NCBI GenBank assembly: GCA_022495995.1
Contig: JAFEMH010001366.1
Coordinates: 186,001 to 250,000, forward strand
DNA length: 64,000 nucleotides
From: Adenophora triphylla var. japonica
Lineage: Eukaryota; Streptophyta; Magnoliopsida; Asterales; Campanulaceae
Reading direction: 5' to 3'
Position 1 is the first letter of the stretch. Each line of letters begins with the position of its first letter. The notes under the pieces are model-generated. The model made no database searches, was not told the origin of the DNA, and saw nothing but the letters and a program-made list of their open reading frames with translations. Below, piece by piece: positions 1 through 9,878 of the stretch. The position numbers and the translations under genes were made by a program.

Positions 1-672
1 CCACTCTTTAAGGAACCCTTTACGAAGAGAGAAAAAAAAAAATCAGATCTATTAAATCAATACGAAATTCAAATTATTCAAAGAGAAGAAAACTAGATCG
101 ACGATGTTGAGTAGCCGAAAACTGAGGATTCGCCAGAGGAAGGGAAGATCAACAGATCTCGTTTTTGGTGGAAATAATTCTTCCAATAATTTGGTTATTT
201 TGTATAACAAGAGAAGAATTACATCTAGAGTGTTTTATTTTTTAAGTTGTGTTTGATTTTGAATTTGGATGTGGATTTTTTTTGAAATAATTCTTCCTAT
301 AATTCAAATTAAGAATTTGTTTTATTTTTGAAGTTGGTTTGATTTTGAATTTGGATGTGAGTTTTTTGGAAATGGGTTGTTGATTTGTTGTAATTGTAAG
401 AAATTTAGTGTGGAATTTTATGTATGGGTTGTTTGGAAATGGTGGATGGTGGTGATGGGACAACTTAGTTGGAAGGTGGTGGATAAGTGGGGTGGCGGTG
501 AGAGATGGTGGTGAATAAGTAAAAATTAGAAAGGAAAAAAAAAAGAAATGATCTTTTTTTGTAGAAAATTAATATATTGAAGTAATTGTTAAAATTTTGT
601 TATTAATTAATAAGGTGTGATTTTACTAATTTTTAATTATTGAGGAAATTGTTTTTTATTAAAAGAGACTAA
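1..672. other. AT-rich non-coding DNA, no gene recognised
   Basis: This is T-rich and then G/T-rich sequence. A phrase meaning roughly 'GTTTGATTTTGAATTTGGATG' without its last base occurs twice (from about 249 and 339), so it is locally duplicated. A 50-codon frame from the ATG at 103 begins MLSSRKLRIRQRKGR and ends near 255. It matches no family I know. A phrase TTAATTAATAAGGTGTGATT near 602 recurs near 1532, on either side of the MITE at 673-1453. Confidence 0.5.
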
Positions 673-1453
673 GATTCCGTTTGTTTTGGGGAAAACATTT
701 TCCGAAAAATGGTTTCTGGAAAATATTTTCTGAAAATGAAAATGTTTTTCAGAAAATGACATTCAGTTGTTTGATAAATCTAAAGAAAAATAATTTCATG
801 TGTGAGAAAAATCTAATAATAACATTTTCTGATGAAAACACAAAATGGGGTAGGTATGGTAGGTGGATGCGGGGGGAATAGGGATAGGGTAGGTGGTGGG
901 AAGAGGGTGAGATAGGGGTTAAGATTAGGATAGAGTAGAGTAGTGGAAAACTGGAAATGGGGTGGGTAGGTAAGGTGAAGGTAGGGGTTGGGGTGGGTTG
1001 GTGAGCAATTGAGAGGTGGGTAGGATAGGGTGTGAGGGTGGGGATGGTTGAGGGAATTGCTAAAAAATAATTTTAATATAAATAAAATAAAATGACGGGA
1101 GGGTGGGGAATGTGGTAGGGGCGTTCATGGGAGTTGTTAAAATAATTTTAATATAAGTTAAAAAAAAAATTAATGGGGGGGGGGAGGGAGTGGGGGTTAA
1201 GGGAAGGTTAGGGTGGTGGGGGAGGGAGGTGTGTGGGTGAGTGGGGGTGAGGTTTGGGAGGGTGATGGTGTTAAAAAATATTTTTCGATAATGTTTTGAG
1301 TAGAAGAAATTCGAAAGTCATTTTCATTAGGAAACAAGACTATTTTTCATTAACCAAAAAAAAATCGCTGAATTTATTTTTCGATGGTTATCAAACACCG
1401 AAAAATTGAGAAAACGTTTTTCGAAAAATATTTTCACCCAAACAAACGGAGCC
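673..1453. mobile_element. PIF/Harbinger (Tourist-like) MITE, G/T-rich interior
   Basis: The left end reads GATTCCGTTTGTTTTGGG and the reverse complement of the right end reads GGCTCCGTTTGTTTGGG. The element is flanked by TAA on both sides (670-672 and 1454-1456), which fits the 3-bp target site of PIF/Harbinger elements. The interior is made of GGGTAGGT-like repeats and has no credible coding frame. A related G/T-rich block lies at about 51460-52220. Confidence 0.7.
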
Positions 1454-1584
1454 TAACATTTAACAAGTCATAAGAGCAGATTTTTCCTTATTTTAAGAAA
1501 TAAAAAAAAGTTTTTTTTTTTTAGATTTTGTTATTAATTAATAAGGTGTGATTTTCGGTCATTTTCACTTTCATTAATGACATT

Positions 1585-2051
1585 TTGGTCATTTCACTCA
1601 GCTCGTCATATCCTACCAGTTTGATCGCTTCTCGTCGCATCCCCACCATACACGTCGCATCCGCGCCCTATAATTCGGCAAAACTGTTGTGCAGTCGAAC
1701 AACACGTACCCAAATCCTGGTAATACCTCATCTCTCAGTCCAGAAAATTGTCAAAACTTTTACTACATGTAGAATTTTACTTGACCATTTATGAAAATTT
1801 ACCAGTAATATCGATTGTTTACTTGATATTATTATTGCCTCCATCCGAAAGTCCGAAAAAAAATTCAAATTTGGTCACCGAAAACTTGGATATACATGTC
1901 GCCAACGATGTCGTTACTTCAGCCAACAAGCCAAAATCTAGCAAAGAAAGTCGCTTCTTTGATGAACCTGCCATAAAAGCAAAGAAAGTCGATTCTGCCA
2001 CCCTGACCAACTTGGGCATATCCCGCGATTTACCTCTTCCATCACTGAGGG
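1585..2051 (+). pseudogene. Relic of an unidentified coding sequence, split by the hAT insertion
   Basis: An open frame at about 1838-2051 contains SRFFDEPAIKAKK followed by a serine- and leucine-rich stretch. It is interrupted by the hAT element and the flanking sequence resumes after 5897. There, near 5972, a diverged second copy of the motif (SRFFDKPAIK) is readable. I do not recognise the parent gene. The duplicated SRFFD-PAIK motif suggests a short internal protein repeat or an older duplication. Confidence 0.3.
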
Positions 2052-2845
2052 CAGGGACGGACCCACTCAGACACGAGTGGGGTCCATGGTACCCACTGGA
2101 ATTTCAAAAAAAAAAAATTCTTTTTTTATTTATGTTGGATTCCTCTTCCGTCACTGCTTCCAAGTTAAAACAATAAAACAAATTTTCGAGAAAAAGAAAA
2201 GCGTAGAGTCTTAGAGAGAGAAAAGAGAAAAGAAAAAGAAAAGCGTAGCGATTAAGAAGCTTGGGCTCTCGATTTCTCTCAACAAACTCAATTTCTTTGA
2301 CTGAACATTCAAAAATGCCAAAAGGTAAGACAAATTATTTTTTATTCAAATCTTTTTTTATGTTCATTATTTCAGATTATATCATCAATTACTTCGAATT
2401 CGGATATTTTGGAGTGATTTGAGGATGATGTTTTCAAGATTTCATTGTGAAATTACTCCAATTATTTCTAGGGTTTATTTGGGTTTTTTTTTTTTTACTC
2501 TATTTTCTGAATTTTGTGTTCAATCTTGTGATTCTAGGGTCAAAGAAGGACAAACAAGAGCTAATTTGTAACTGAAATAATCTAACTCTTCAATTTCTAG
2601 AAAAAAGGTAAATCTTACTATTGAAATTATATTTTCTTTTTCATTATTCTTAGACTTTATTTTGCTATCTTGGACTCTAGTTTTCATTACTTGTGATTGT
2701 ATATTTGGTACCATATTTTGTATGAATCTATGTATAATCTTATTTTTGACTAGTTTATTTTGTTATACTTGAAGGTTGAAACTATGAAAAGATATTTCAA
2801 GAGTCTAAGTTGTGAAGAGCCATCACCCCCGTGTGTTCAATCACC

Positions 2846-3501
2846 TGATTACATAGTAAAATCATCGCTTAATATTACATACGTAGTAACTAACTAATTT
2901 ACTTGGTCACTACAACTTTTATCATGATTCGGTCCTAAAATCTTAACCGAACAGTCAGCACCAAAGTGAACTGTGAATGGCGAGACCCGACCATTCAGTT
3001 TTAGTTTTGACCGACTCTTTATTCGAAGCTCCACCCGGTTATTTTGCAAATTTTTAAGAAAATTTCTTAAATGTTGCGGTGGAAGTCTAGCTCGACTATC
3101 CACCGCAACAAAAAAAGAAATCTGTTTTGATGGCGACGACACACTAAATTTCTCCAAATGTGCCGTCCCAAAAAGACTTTTGCCATAGTAAAAGGACGCC
3201 GAGGGGTTAAGAAACGTTAACCCGTCGGCGTCCTCTATAGTGAAGGCTATGTAAAGGTTGGTGTCACCTGTGTTTGTTACATTTAATTCAAACTTGAACA
3301 CCGATACTCGCACAGCTTCGCCGGCTGAATAAACTAGGCCGTAGAAAATTAAAAACAATATAAATAATATTGCACATATTGCAACAATTGCCCAAATGGC
3401 AATTTTGCGATAGGGGACAGGTCTTGGAGGGGGGCGATGTGGAGGCAACGCCTCCACATCAATGTCAAGTGGGCGAATTCTTGACGACATGAAATTGCAA
3501 G
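2846..3501. repeat. Left arm of a ~0.65-kb inverted repeat inside the hAT element
   Basis: The arm is nearly identical in reverse complement to 4622-5248. It runs from the 3' flank of the NHL copy to just upstream of its ATG. The spacer between the arms is about 1.1 kb. The main difference is a deletion of about 45 bp in the right arm just after the start codon. A transcript crossing both arms would fold into a hairpin of more than 600 bp. Confidence 0.9.
2894..3490 (-). CDS. NDR1/HIN1-like (LEA-2 domain) membrane protein, captured copy
   Basis: A single uninterrupted frame of 198 codons. I chose the ATG at 3490 (MSSRIRPLDI) over the upstream in-frame ATG at 3670, because the upstream stretch is a GA microsatellite (3506-3538) and because the other copy conserves this start. 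The layout is a short proline-rich cytosolic N-terminus (residues 1-30), one membrane segment (about 32-57, IAIWAIVAICAILFILFLIF) and an extracytosolic LEA-2 domain with the NVTNTGDTNLYI signature of the NHL family. Family members sit in the plasma membrane and some act in pathogen responses. The copy lies inside a hAT element, antisense to the transposase remnant, so its expression is uncertain. It is the intact copy of the pair. Confidence 0.75.
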   Translation of the reverse strand: MSSRIRPLDIDVEALPPHRPPPRPVPYRKIAIWAIVAICAILFILFLIFYGLVYSAGEAVRVSVFKFELNVTNTGDTNLYIAFTIEDADGLTFLNPSASFYYGKSLFGTAHLEKFSVSSPSKQISFFVAVDSRARLPPQHLRNFLKNLQNNRVELRIKSRSKLKLNGRVSPFTVHFGADCSVKILGPNHDKSCSDQVN

Positions 3502-3540
<39 letters not shown>

Positions 3541-4621
3541 GGGTTAGTGCAGCTAGCTTATGAGTTGAGAGGTCATTTATATGAAATTTTCTTAATAGAC
3601 TTTCAAATATTGAGTGCAAACTTTTATAAAAACTCATTTTAGGTATTACCATTGGATGAAAATATTTCATGATGAGATTGTGTATTAAATTAACTTTGTA
3701 ACATTTTTAGAAAATTATGATATTTTCGTTTGATGGTTAGCTATGTCACCATCCATGTCCTCCAAATACTTGAATCATACACCACTATCCAAATCCTGAT
3801 AATTCTCTGATTCACATAGCATCACTTTCATGGAAAAGGTTTAGATTAAAAATTCATTCATTACAAAACCCAAGTACACACTCGCTTCCACAATTACATT
3901 TTTCACAAATAGATACTGTTATAGTTTAAAGTGTTTCATTAAACAGCATCAAGTGGCCCGATGGACCAATACCACACTCGATTTTTTTTCCTATCAACAT
4001 TAAAACCACGACTTTACACAGAAAAACTAGACTATCCAAAAAATATGGCAATTAATCAACAAAGAGACCGATTTTTAACTTAACTTCTACCACTATCCCC
4101 AAAAAAATGGCAATTAACCTACAAAGAGACTGATTTCCGTCCTATATTAATATACTACTTTAGAAAAAGATAAAAACTGATTTCATTGAGAAACAATAAA
4201 AGGAAAAAAACAAAAAATAAAAACTGCTTTCATTGATTTTAGTTTTTGGTATTACCATTTGATGAAGCAATGCCGTGATTATATTGTGTATTCAGCTAAC
4301 ATAAGAAGTATGCATTTATATGATTAGATTGTGTATTCAGTTAACTTTGTAACATTTTTAGAAAATTATGACATTTTCTATTAGATGGTTAACTGTGTCA
4401 CTGCTTTTTTCATAATTTTCATTTCATGGAAAAGGTTTAGATTGTCCACCAGCTTGTGGAGAACACAAATACACATTCGCTTACACAATTACATGCACGT
4501 ACACACATGAACAGGGGTGTAAATGGTTCGGTTTGCCTTTATTTCCTACCCAAAAAAATCATACCCGAGAATCGAGATCAATCAAGAAAACAACAAGGGT
4601 CTCCAACCACAATTACACATA

Positions 4622-5248
4622 CTTGCAATTTCATGTCGTCAAGAATTCGCCCACTTGACATTTGTTCCCTATCGCAAAATTGCCATTTGGGCAATTGTTG
4701 CAATATGTGCAATATTATTTATATTGTTTTTAATTTTCTACGGCCTAGTTTATTCAGCCGGCGAAGCTGTGCGAGTATCGGTGTCCAAGTTTGAATTAAA
4801 TGTAACAAACACAGGTGACACCAACCTTTACATAGCCTTCACTACAGAGGACGCCGACGGGTTAACGTTTCTTAACCCCTCGGCGTCCTTTTACTATGGC
4901 AAAAGTCTTTTTGGGACGGCACATTTGGAGAAATTTAGTGTGTCGTCGCCATCAAAACAGATTTCTTTTTTTGTTGCGGTGGATAGTCGAGCTAGACTTC
5001 CACCGCAACATTTAAGAAATTTTCTTAAAAATTTGCAAAATAACCGGGTGGAGCTTCGAATAAAGAGTCGGTCAAAACTAAAACTGAATGGTCGGGTCTC
5101 GCCATTCACAGTTCACTTTGGTGCTGACTGTTCGGTTAAGATTTTAGGACCGAATCATGATATGATTTCGGGTAACAGTTGTAGTTACCAAGTAAATTAG
5201 TTAGTTACTACGTATGTAATATTAAGCGATGATTTTACTATGTAATCA
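4622..5248. repeat. Right arm of the inverted repeat inside the hAT element
   Basis: This is the reverse complement of 2846-3501 apart from scattered substitutions and the loss of about 45 bp near 4660. The sequence before it (about 4243-4445) is a direct, not inverted, repeat of 3633-3850. The rearrangement was therefore more complex than one simple inversion. Confidence 0.88.
4633..5200 (+). pseudogene. Second NHL/LEA-2 copy, frameshifted after the start codon
   Basis: The ATG at 4633 begins the same MSSRIRPLDI, but about 45 bp encoding the proline-rich N-terminus are missing. The frame then shifts to CSLSQN and stops. The correct frame resumes at VPYRKIAIW and is open through the membrane segment and LEA-2 domain to the stop at 5198-5200. 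A longer frame from 4523 reads through, but its N-terminus is unrelated upstream sequence. The likely outcome is no normal protein. The C-terminus has a few extra residues (MISGNSCSYQVN) compared with the minus-strand copy. Confidence 0.75.
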
Positions 5249-5278
5249 ATCGATTATTATGAATAAAATACATATGTT

Positions 5279-5581
5279 TTGAAAGGGATTGGAGAGCTTG
5301 CGGAAAAAATGGTTGAGCCGAAGAAAAATGGTGTTTATCCGCTGGTGTATTTACTAGTAAAGTTAGCATTAATTTTACCTGTTGGAACTGCCACTGTGGA
5401 GAGAGCATTTTCTGCAATGAAGCTTTTGAAGAGTAACCTTAGAAATGAAATGGAAGATGATTGGATGAACGACTGCATGGTAACGTACATAGAGAAGGAG
5501 ATTTTTGATACCATAAGCAATGAAGCCGTAATTCAACAGTTTCAGCTTATGAAAAATCGAAGACTTCCATCTAAGTGTTAA
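5279..5581 (+). pseudogene. hAT transposase C-terminal dimerisation region (ZMYM1/TTF-type), fragment
   Basis: About 95 codons are readable, with YPLVYLLVKLALILPV, then TATVERAFSAMKLLKSNLRN and then DDWMNDCMVTYIEKEIF. This is the hAT family C-terminal dimerisation signature of the plant TTF-zinc-finger/ZMYM1-like subgroup. A full transposase of this group has roughly 700-800 residues; here only the last part survives, next to the 3' end of the element. It was probably the final coding segment of the ancestral element before the NHL copies replaced the centre. Confidence 0.85.
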
Positions 5582-5897
5582 GTATTAGATTAAACACCTC
5601 TTTTGTAACTAGTTTTATGGGTGTTTTGTGACTTTTGGTGCCTTTTTTTTGTTCAAGTTGAACCCATTTCAGCTATTGCTATAGTTGTTTTCTTTTTGGT
5701 CTTGTAAACACTATGTACATGAGGTTCAATAGTAGGGCATCTTTGAAGGAACTTCTGCTTGTCTGAGGTTCACGTATAATTTTATTAATTTGTTAGTTTT
5801 TTTTTTTTTTTTTTGCTTATTAAAGACCATGAGTTTGTTACTCTTCAACTTTTGGCACCCACTAAAAAAAATTCCTGGGTCCGTCACTGACTGAGGG

Positions 5898-6518
5898 GCC
5901 GATGACTGATGGTCCAGGACTTAATTCGGACTTAATCCGGCGAAGCTGGGAACCTGAGATATCAAAAAAAAAAAGTCGATTCTTCGACAAACCTGCCATA
6001 AAATATGGTTACAGTAAATCAAAACTTGCAGTTACAGAGATTTCTCGGACCTTATCTTCCTAACCAAGTTTAAGGAGCCCATGAACGTATTACAACACAC
6101 ACAAACACGCACATAAAGCAAAGATTTTGCAACTATTGAGCTTACCGGGGCGAGTCGTGCAAGGTTTATTTTTCAAGCTGAAAATCACATTCAAGCTAGA
6201 CTCGAGCCCAACACGACCGAAGCTTCAAACAACCTGATCACGAGCCACTTTGATTTATTACCTATCTGAGATTTTTTGAGGCACAAACCAAAGAGAAAAG
6301 ATGGACTACCGGGAGTAGGTAAGATATGCGTAGTCATAATACATCTGGAACCTGAACGAGTCATTCGAGGGTGGGATACTATTCAATTTCTTGGAAGAAA
6401 TCCTGCGGAAAAAAAAACAACCCGAGTTATATTTATTTTCATCTGGATCAAGTTACAAATTCCGGTTTGCTACTTTGCATCTAACTAATACTTAGGCATT
6501 TGTAAAACTTCGGGGCAG
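5898..6518. other. Degenerate intergenic DNA after the hAT insertion
   Basis: The first ~130 bases continue the coding relic interrupted by the hAT element, including the SRFFDKPAIK copy near 5972. The rest (6080-6518) has short frames, none of which I can assign. Confidence 0.4.
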
Positions 6519-6720
6519 ATGATCAGTGGTGCAACCAATCACATCACCAATAACCTTTCCAACCTTGCCTTACACACACCCTACAATGGCAGTGACGACG
6601 TCATTATTGGAGACGGTTCTTCTCTTCCTATATCACACATAGGTTCTTTCTCTCTCTCAACGCCCTCTTCTCTTCTTCAATTCAATTCCTCTCTTCCCTG
6701 TTTTGATTGACTTCGTCTAA
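6519..6720 (+). pseudogene. Ty1/copia polyprotein remnant, protease region
   Basis: The frame reads ISGATNHITNNLSNLALHTPY and then GDGSSLPISHIGSFSLSTP. This is the copia aspartic protease and spacer pattern, in which DSGATNHIT is usual. The catalytic aspartate codon is replaced here by isoleucine. A stop follows at 6708-6710. No LTRs are recognisable nearby, so this is an old fragment. It is not the same family as the copia element at 28811-35073, whose motif is DTGATRHIC. Confidence 0.7.
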
Positions 6721-7074
6721 CCCTCATTTATTCTAATATAAACGCCCTTGGGAATCTCTTTTCAAATAAAGACATGAGTGTCGACAAAGCATACTATAAG
6801 TTCCGAAGAGAACAACTCACTTATATTAGGAAAACTTTGCTCCATGGCTGAAACAGCTATCATCGATCTCTACTCTGCAAACCTGTGATGTATGAAAAAG
6901 AAAATTAAAAAAAAAAAAGAGATGCTCTTTAAAACTTGAATATTGCAGAACCATGACGACAACTTTTGTGCTCTCTCCAGACCAAAATGAGTAACCAAAA
7001 ATACACTCTTTAAGACCCTCCGACTGTCCACTTTCGAACTTACAGTATGTAAAACTTAATCAGTACCTTAACGA
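6721..7074. other. Intergenic DNA, nothing recognised
   Basis: No open frame, RNA gene or repeat boundary is visible. The first ~100 bases may be further copia remnant. Confidence 0.4.
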
Positions 7075-8080
7075 CTCCCTCCGTCCCAGAGTAAGAGTCC
7101 TACTTTCCTTGTATATCCCAAAGTAAGAGTCTCATTCCCAATATGGCATGTTATGAACAATTTTACCATTATACTGCTTGTATAATTACGAAATACCCAA
7201 GGGGTGTAAATGGTTTGGTTTGGTTTAGGCCAATTTACAGACCGAACCTCTATCGGTTTGGAAAAATCTCAAACCATACCGAGCCATGAAAAAAATTTCA
7301 AACCGAACTGAACCATACCACGATGGTTTGGTTTGAACCGCGGTTTGAATTTATGGTCTGAACCGCGGTTTAAACCATGGTTCAAATCATGAAATCGAAT
7401 ACTGCTTAAATCATTAATTAGAACATGGTTTCAGACTACACAATTCATTGTCATGTTTGTTTGAATTTTTCAGACATAGCATACAGAAGAGATTCAAAAT
7501 TTAAATGAAATTGTGCTTCAATGTTTATGATAACAACAAGTCATTTGAGTACTTGTAATGGTATGTGCTAAAAAGTGAATTAACATTATTATCGGGAGAT
7601 TAACCACAAGGAAAAAGGGTTATGAGCTAAAATTCATGAATAGAATTAGAGGTTTTTAAATCTAAATGTGAGGTGCAGATGAAAGATATGCATATCTAAG
7701 GTTAATATTGAACGGTTTGGTGGTTTGATTTATCAATTCCGTTTGGTGGTTCGAGCTCGCGGTCTCGAACCGTGGTTTGGGGGTGCAGACTGCGGACTAA
7801 ACCGAACCACACGGTTTGATAATTTTTGGAATCGAACTAAACCACTATTGCTTGAAAACCGAACTAAACCACGTGATTTGGTTTAGTTCGGTTCTGAACC
7901 ACGGTTTGGACCGAACCATGTACACTCCTTAACTAACCTATTTCTTACCCACTTGAACTATAAAAAGTGTTTTGGACAATTATTTCCTAAACTCACTTGA
8001 ATTTTTTTTATTTTTTTTTTAATGTTTTCTAAATAAGCGTGTAAATCCAAGGTAGGCCTCTTACTCCGTCCTGGAGGGAG
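7075..8080. mobile_element. CTCCCTCCGTCCC-type (Stowaway-like) MITE, split by a second element
   Basis: The left end CTCCCTCCGTCCCAGAGTAA and the right end, which carries GGAGGGAG followed by TA, are terminal inverted repeats of the family found throughout this window. The ~125 bp left part and ~150 bp right part are separated by a GGTTTGGTTT-rich insertion at about 7199-7930. Confidence 0.7.
7199..7930. mobile_element. hAT-type MITE rich in GGTTTGGTTT/AACCGAACC repeats
   Basis: The ends read AAGGGGTGTAAATGG and, as reverse complement, AAGGAGTGTACATGG. The interior is made of short GGTTTG and CGGTTTGAACC palindromic repeats. The flanks (AAATACCC and AACTAACC) are only a weak 8-bp match, so the hAT call rests on the ends and composition. 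It lies inside the MITE at 7075-8080. Confidence 0.5.
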
Positions 8081-8297
8081 TATCAATTATACGGAGGAAA
8101 AGAGTAAATTTTCAGGCTTGACTTGATGAAAGTTGGCTAAAGACTTTATAGATCACAAAAGGTAAGTGACACCAGAAACACACACACACACACACAGAGT
8201 TGCTGAGGAGTTAACATCTGAATCACTTGAGATGAGAGACAACACCGAACCTCAGTACTCCAAAAGGTGGTCTAACCTTAGCAGTTACACATTCGGC

Positions 8298-8488
8298 CAG
8301 GGGCGGATCTAGGGGTATTTGAGGTGGGCTCCAGCCCACCTCAGAATTTTGATTTTTTTTTTTACCTAAGTCACCGACTATATGTAACTTTTTTTATATA
8401 TATGAAGTTATTTTTCACTATTATTATTGTTTATAATATTTTTTAAATACCAAGCCCACGCGGTTCCAAAATCCTGGATGCGCGCCTG
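8298..8488. mobile_element. Small hAT MITE with perfect 8-bp TSD
   Basis: The ends are CAGGGGCGGATCTAGG and, as reverse complement, CAGGCGCGCATCCAGG. The 8-bp repeat CATTCGGC lies at 8290-8297 and 8489-8496. The element has 191 bp and no coding capacity. The MITE at 51924-52142 has the same kind of end. Confidence 0.85.
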
Positions 8489-9560
8489 CATTCGGCCCCT
8501 GACCAGTAGAATCAATTCTAGACAATAAAGAACGAAGCAAATAGAACATCTCAACTGTTTCTTTTCATCACATTCTGCAAGACAACTAATCCATGCTTTT
8601 TCACTGTTCCCACTCTGTCGGAACCTCATAAATTAAATACTTAAATCATATACCCGAAAACAATATCTGAAAGTTTAGTGCAAATAAATTCAAACAGAAC
8701 TATGTAACCATAAAAAATACACTTATCAAGATGCACGTGTATTACCTTGAAAATGTTACTGCCAAAGAAGAACACTCTTAATTTTCAGAGTCAACCCGAT
8801 GGGCATACTGAATATCAACTACAACCTCCGTTCACTATCTTCTCGAAAACGGCTTCATATGACACCAATTGTACTGAAGTTTCTGCTGGTTATTCTCCCA
8901 CTTGATGCAGTGAAAGGTCGCAAAAGTTCATGTTTGCCATATCTCAGGCCTTGGCCTTTGAAGTTTTATATAATACTCGAGTACCTTCACAGAAACCTGA
9001 CGGATGAGAATTAATCACAGGAGTTAAGAATGCTACTCTCGCACACACAGACACAAACAGTTTTATTAACACTTGTACATGGTGTAGAGATGATATCATC
9101 TAAAAGAAAAAGGACTCTCGATAGTTTAAAGATAGCACATAGCCATTACACAAAGCATGGTGCCAAATGGCATCAAGGCATTTTGAACATGAAAAACGAA
9201 AACAATACTCTCTCTCTCTCTCACTCTCACTCTCACTCTCACAAACACACACACACATGTGTGTGCATGTATGTAAGCATGTATAGAGAGAGAAATGAGG
9301 AGAGGGGAGCAAGCAGAACAAGTGCAAAACTATGAAATTCTTTTTGGTAAAGTTAAAAGGGGGAAAAAGTAAAAAATATACTTCACTATATGTAAGAAGG
9401 GGAGGAACTATACATTAATAATTGTTTATCGCAAAAATAAATTCAAGTTCAACTATAAATAAGATCCTTTCGAGCAGAGGCCATCAGCAAGCAGAAAAGT
9501 TGGTGTCGCGTAACAAACAACTCCTGCCAGCAACTTCAACCCCCCTACTAGGCCAGGCCT
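8489..9560. other. Non-coding DNA downstream of WTF1, with microsatellites
   Basis: No convincing frame. On the minus strand, 8743-9000 is bounded by splice-like signals (CTTTCAG-like and AAG|GTAATAC), so an untranslated spliced exon is possible but unproven. A CT/CA microsatellite occupies about 9209-9262. A ~60-bp segment near 8672-8740 recurs near 10390-10450. Confidence 0.35.
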
Positions 9561-9878
9561 GGCAATTGTGCGGGTTGGGTTGGATTGGGTTTGCTGGTTG
9601 AAACGGGTCGACCCGCTACAACCCGTTTGAGTTACCGGGTCAAATGTGTAGGGTTGAAACGGTCGGGTCAGCGGGTTGAGGCGGACCACCCATTTTATTT
9701 TTCGAACCGGATGTCTTAGATTCATTAATTCTGGCTATTTATGTTTGCGTGTTGAAACGGGTCGACCCATTAAGTTTAGTGGGTTGAGGCGGGTGACCCG
9801 TTCAACCCACTAACTTAACGGGTCAGGTAATTAGTGGGTTGTGCCGTGCGGATTAGTGGGTAACGGGTCGAAATTGCC
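9561..9878. mobile_element. Probable hAT-type MITE rich in GGGTCGACCCG repeats
   Basis: The ends GGCAATTGTGCGGG and, as reverse complement, GGCAATTTCGACCCG face each other. The interior is a series of GGGTTG and ACGGGTCGACCCG palindromes. No clear target duplication was found, so the limits are approximate. Confidence 0.5.

Larger units (their letters stand above)
2052..5889 (+). mobile_element. Non-autonomous hAT element carrying an inverted duplication of a host NHL gene
   Basis: The ends are CAGGGACGGACCCA (2052) and, as reverse complement, CAGTGACGGACCCA (ending at 5889). A perfect 8-bp target duplication ACTGAGGG lies at 2044-2051 and 5890-5897, which is diagnostic for hAT. A possible first exon with ATGCCAAAAG followed by GTAAG lies near 2314. 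The transposase C-terminal dimerisation region lies at 5279-5581. The zinc finger and the catalytic core are missing. In their place are two NDR1/HIN1-like gene copies facing each other (2894-3490 minus, 4633-5200 plus). The element therefore cannot move by itself and is a gene-capture ('Pack') form. Confidence 0.88.

Noticed and set aside
2973..3188. 71-codon frame antisense to the NHL copy, repeated at 4894-5109
   Set aside because: An exact shadow of the inverted repeat, present only because both arms keep the sequence.
4523..5200. 225-codon frame as an intact NHL gene
   Set aside because: The first ~45 codons are unrelated upstream sequence. The conserved start codon at 4633 is in another frame because of a deletion.
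7075..7198. An independent short MITE at 7075-7198
   Set aside because: Its matching right end lies at 8080, after the nested GGTTTG-rich element, so it is only half of one element.
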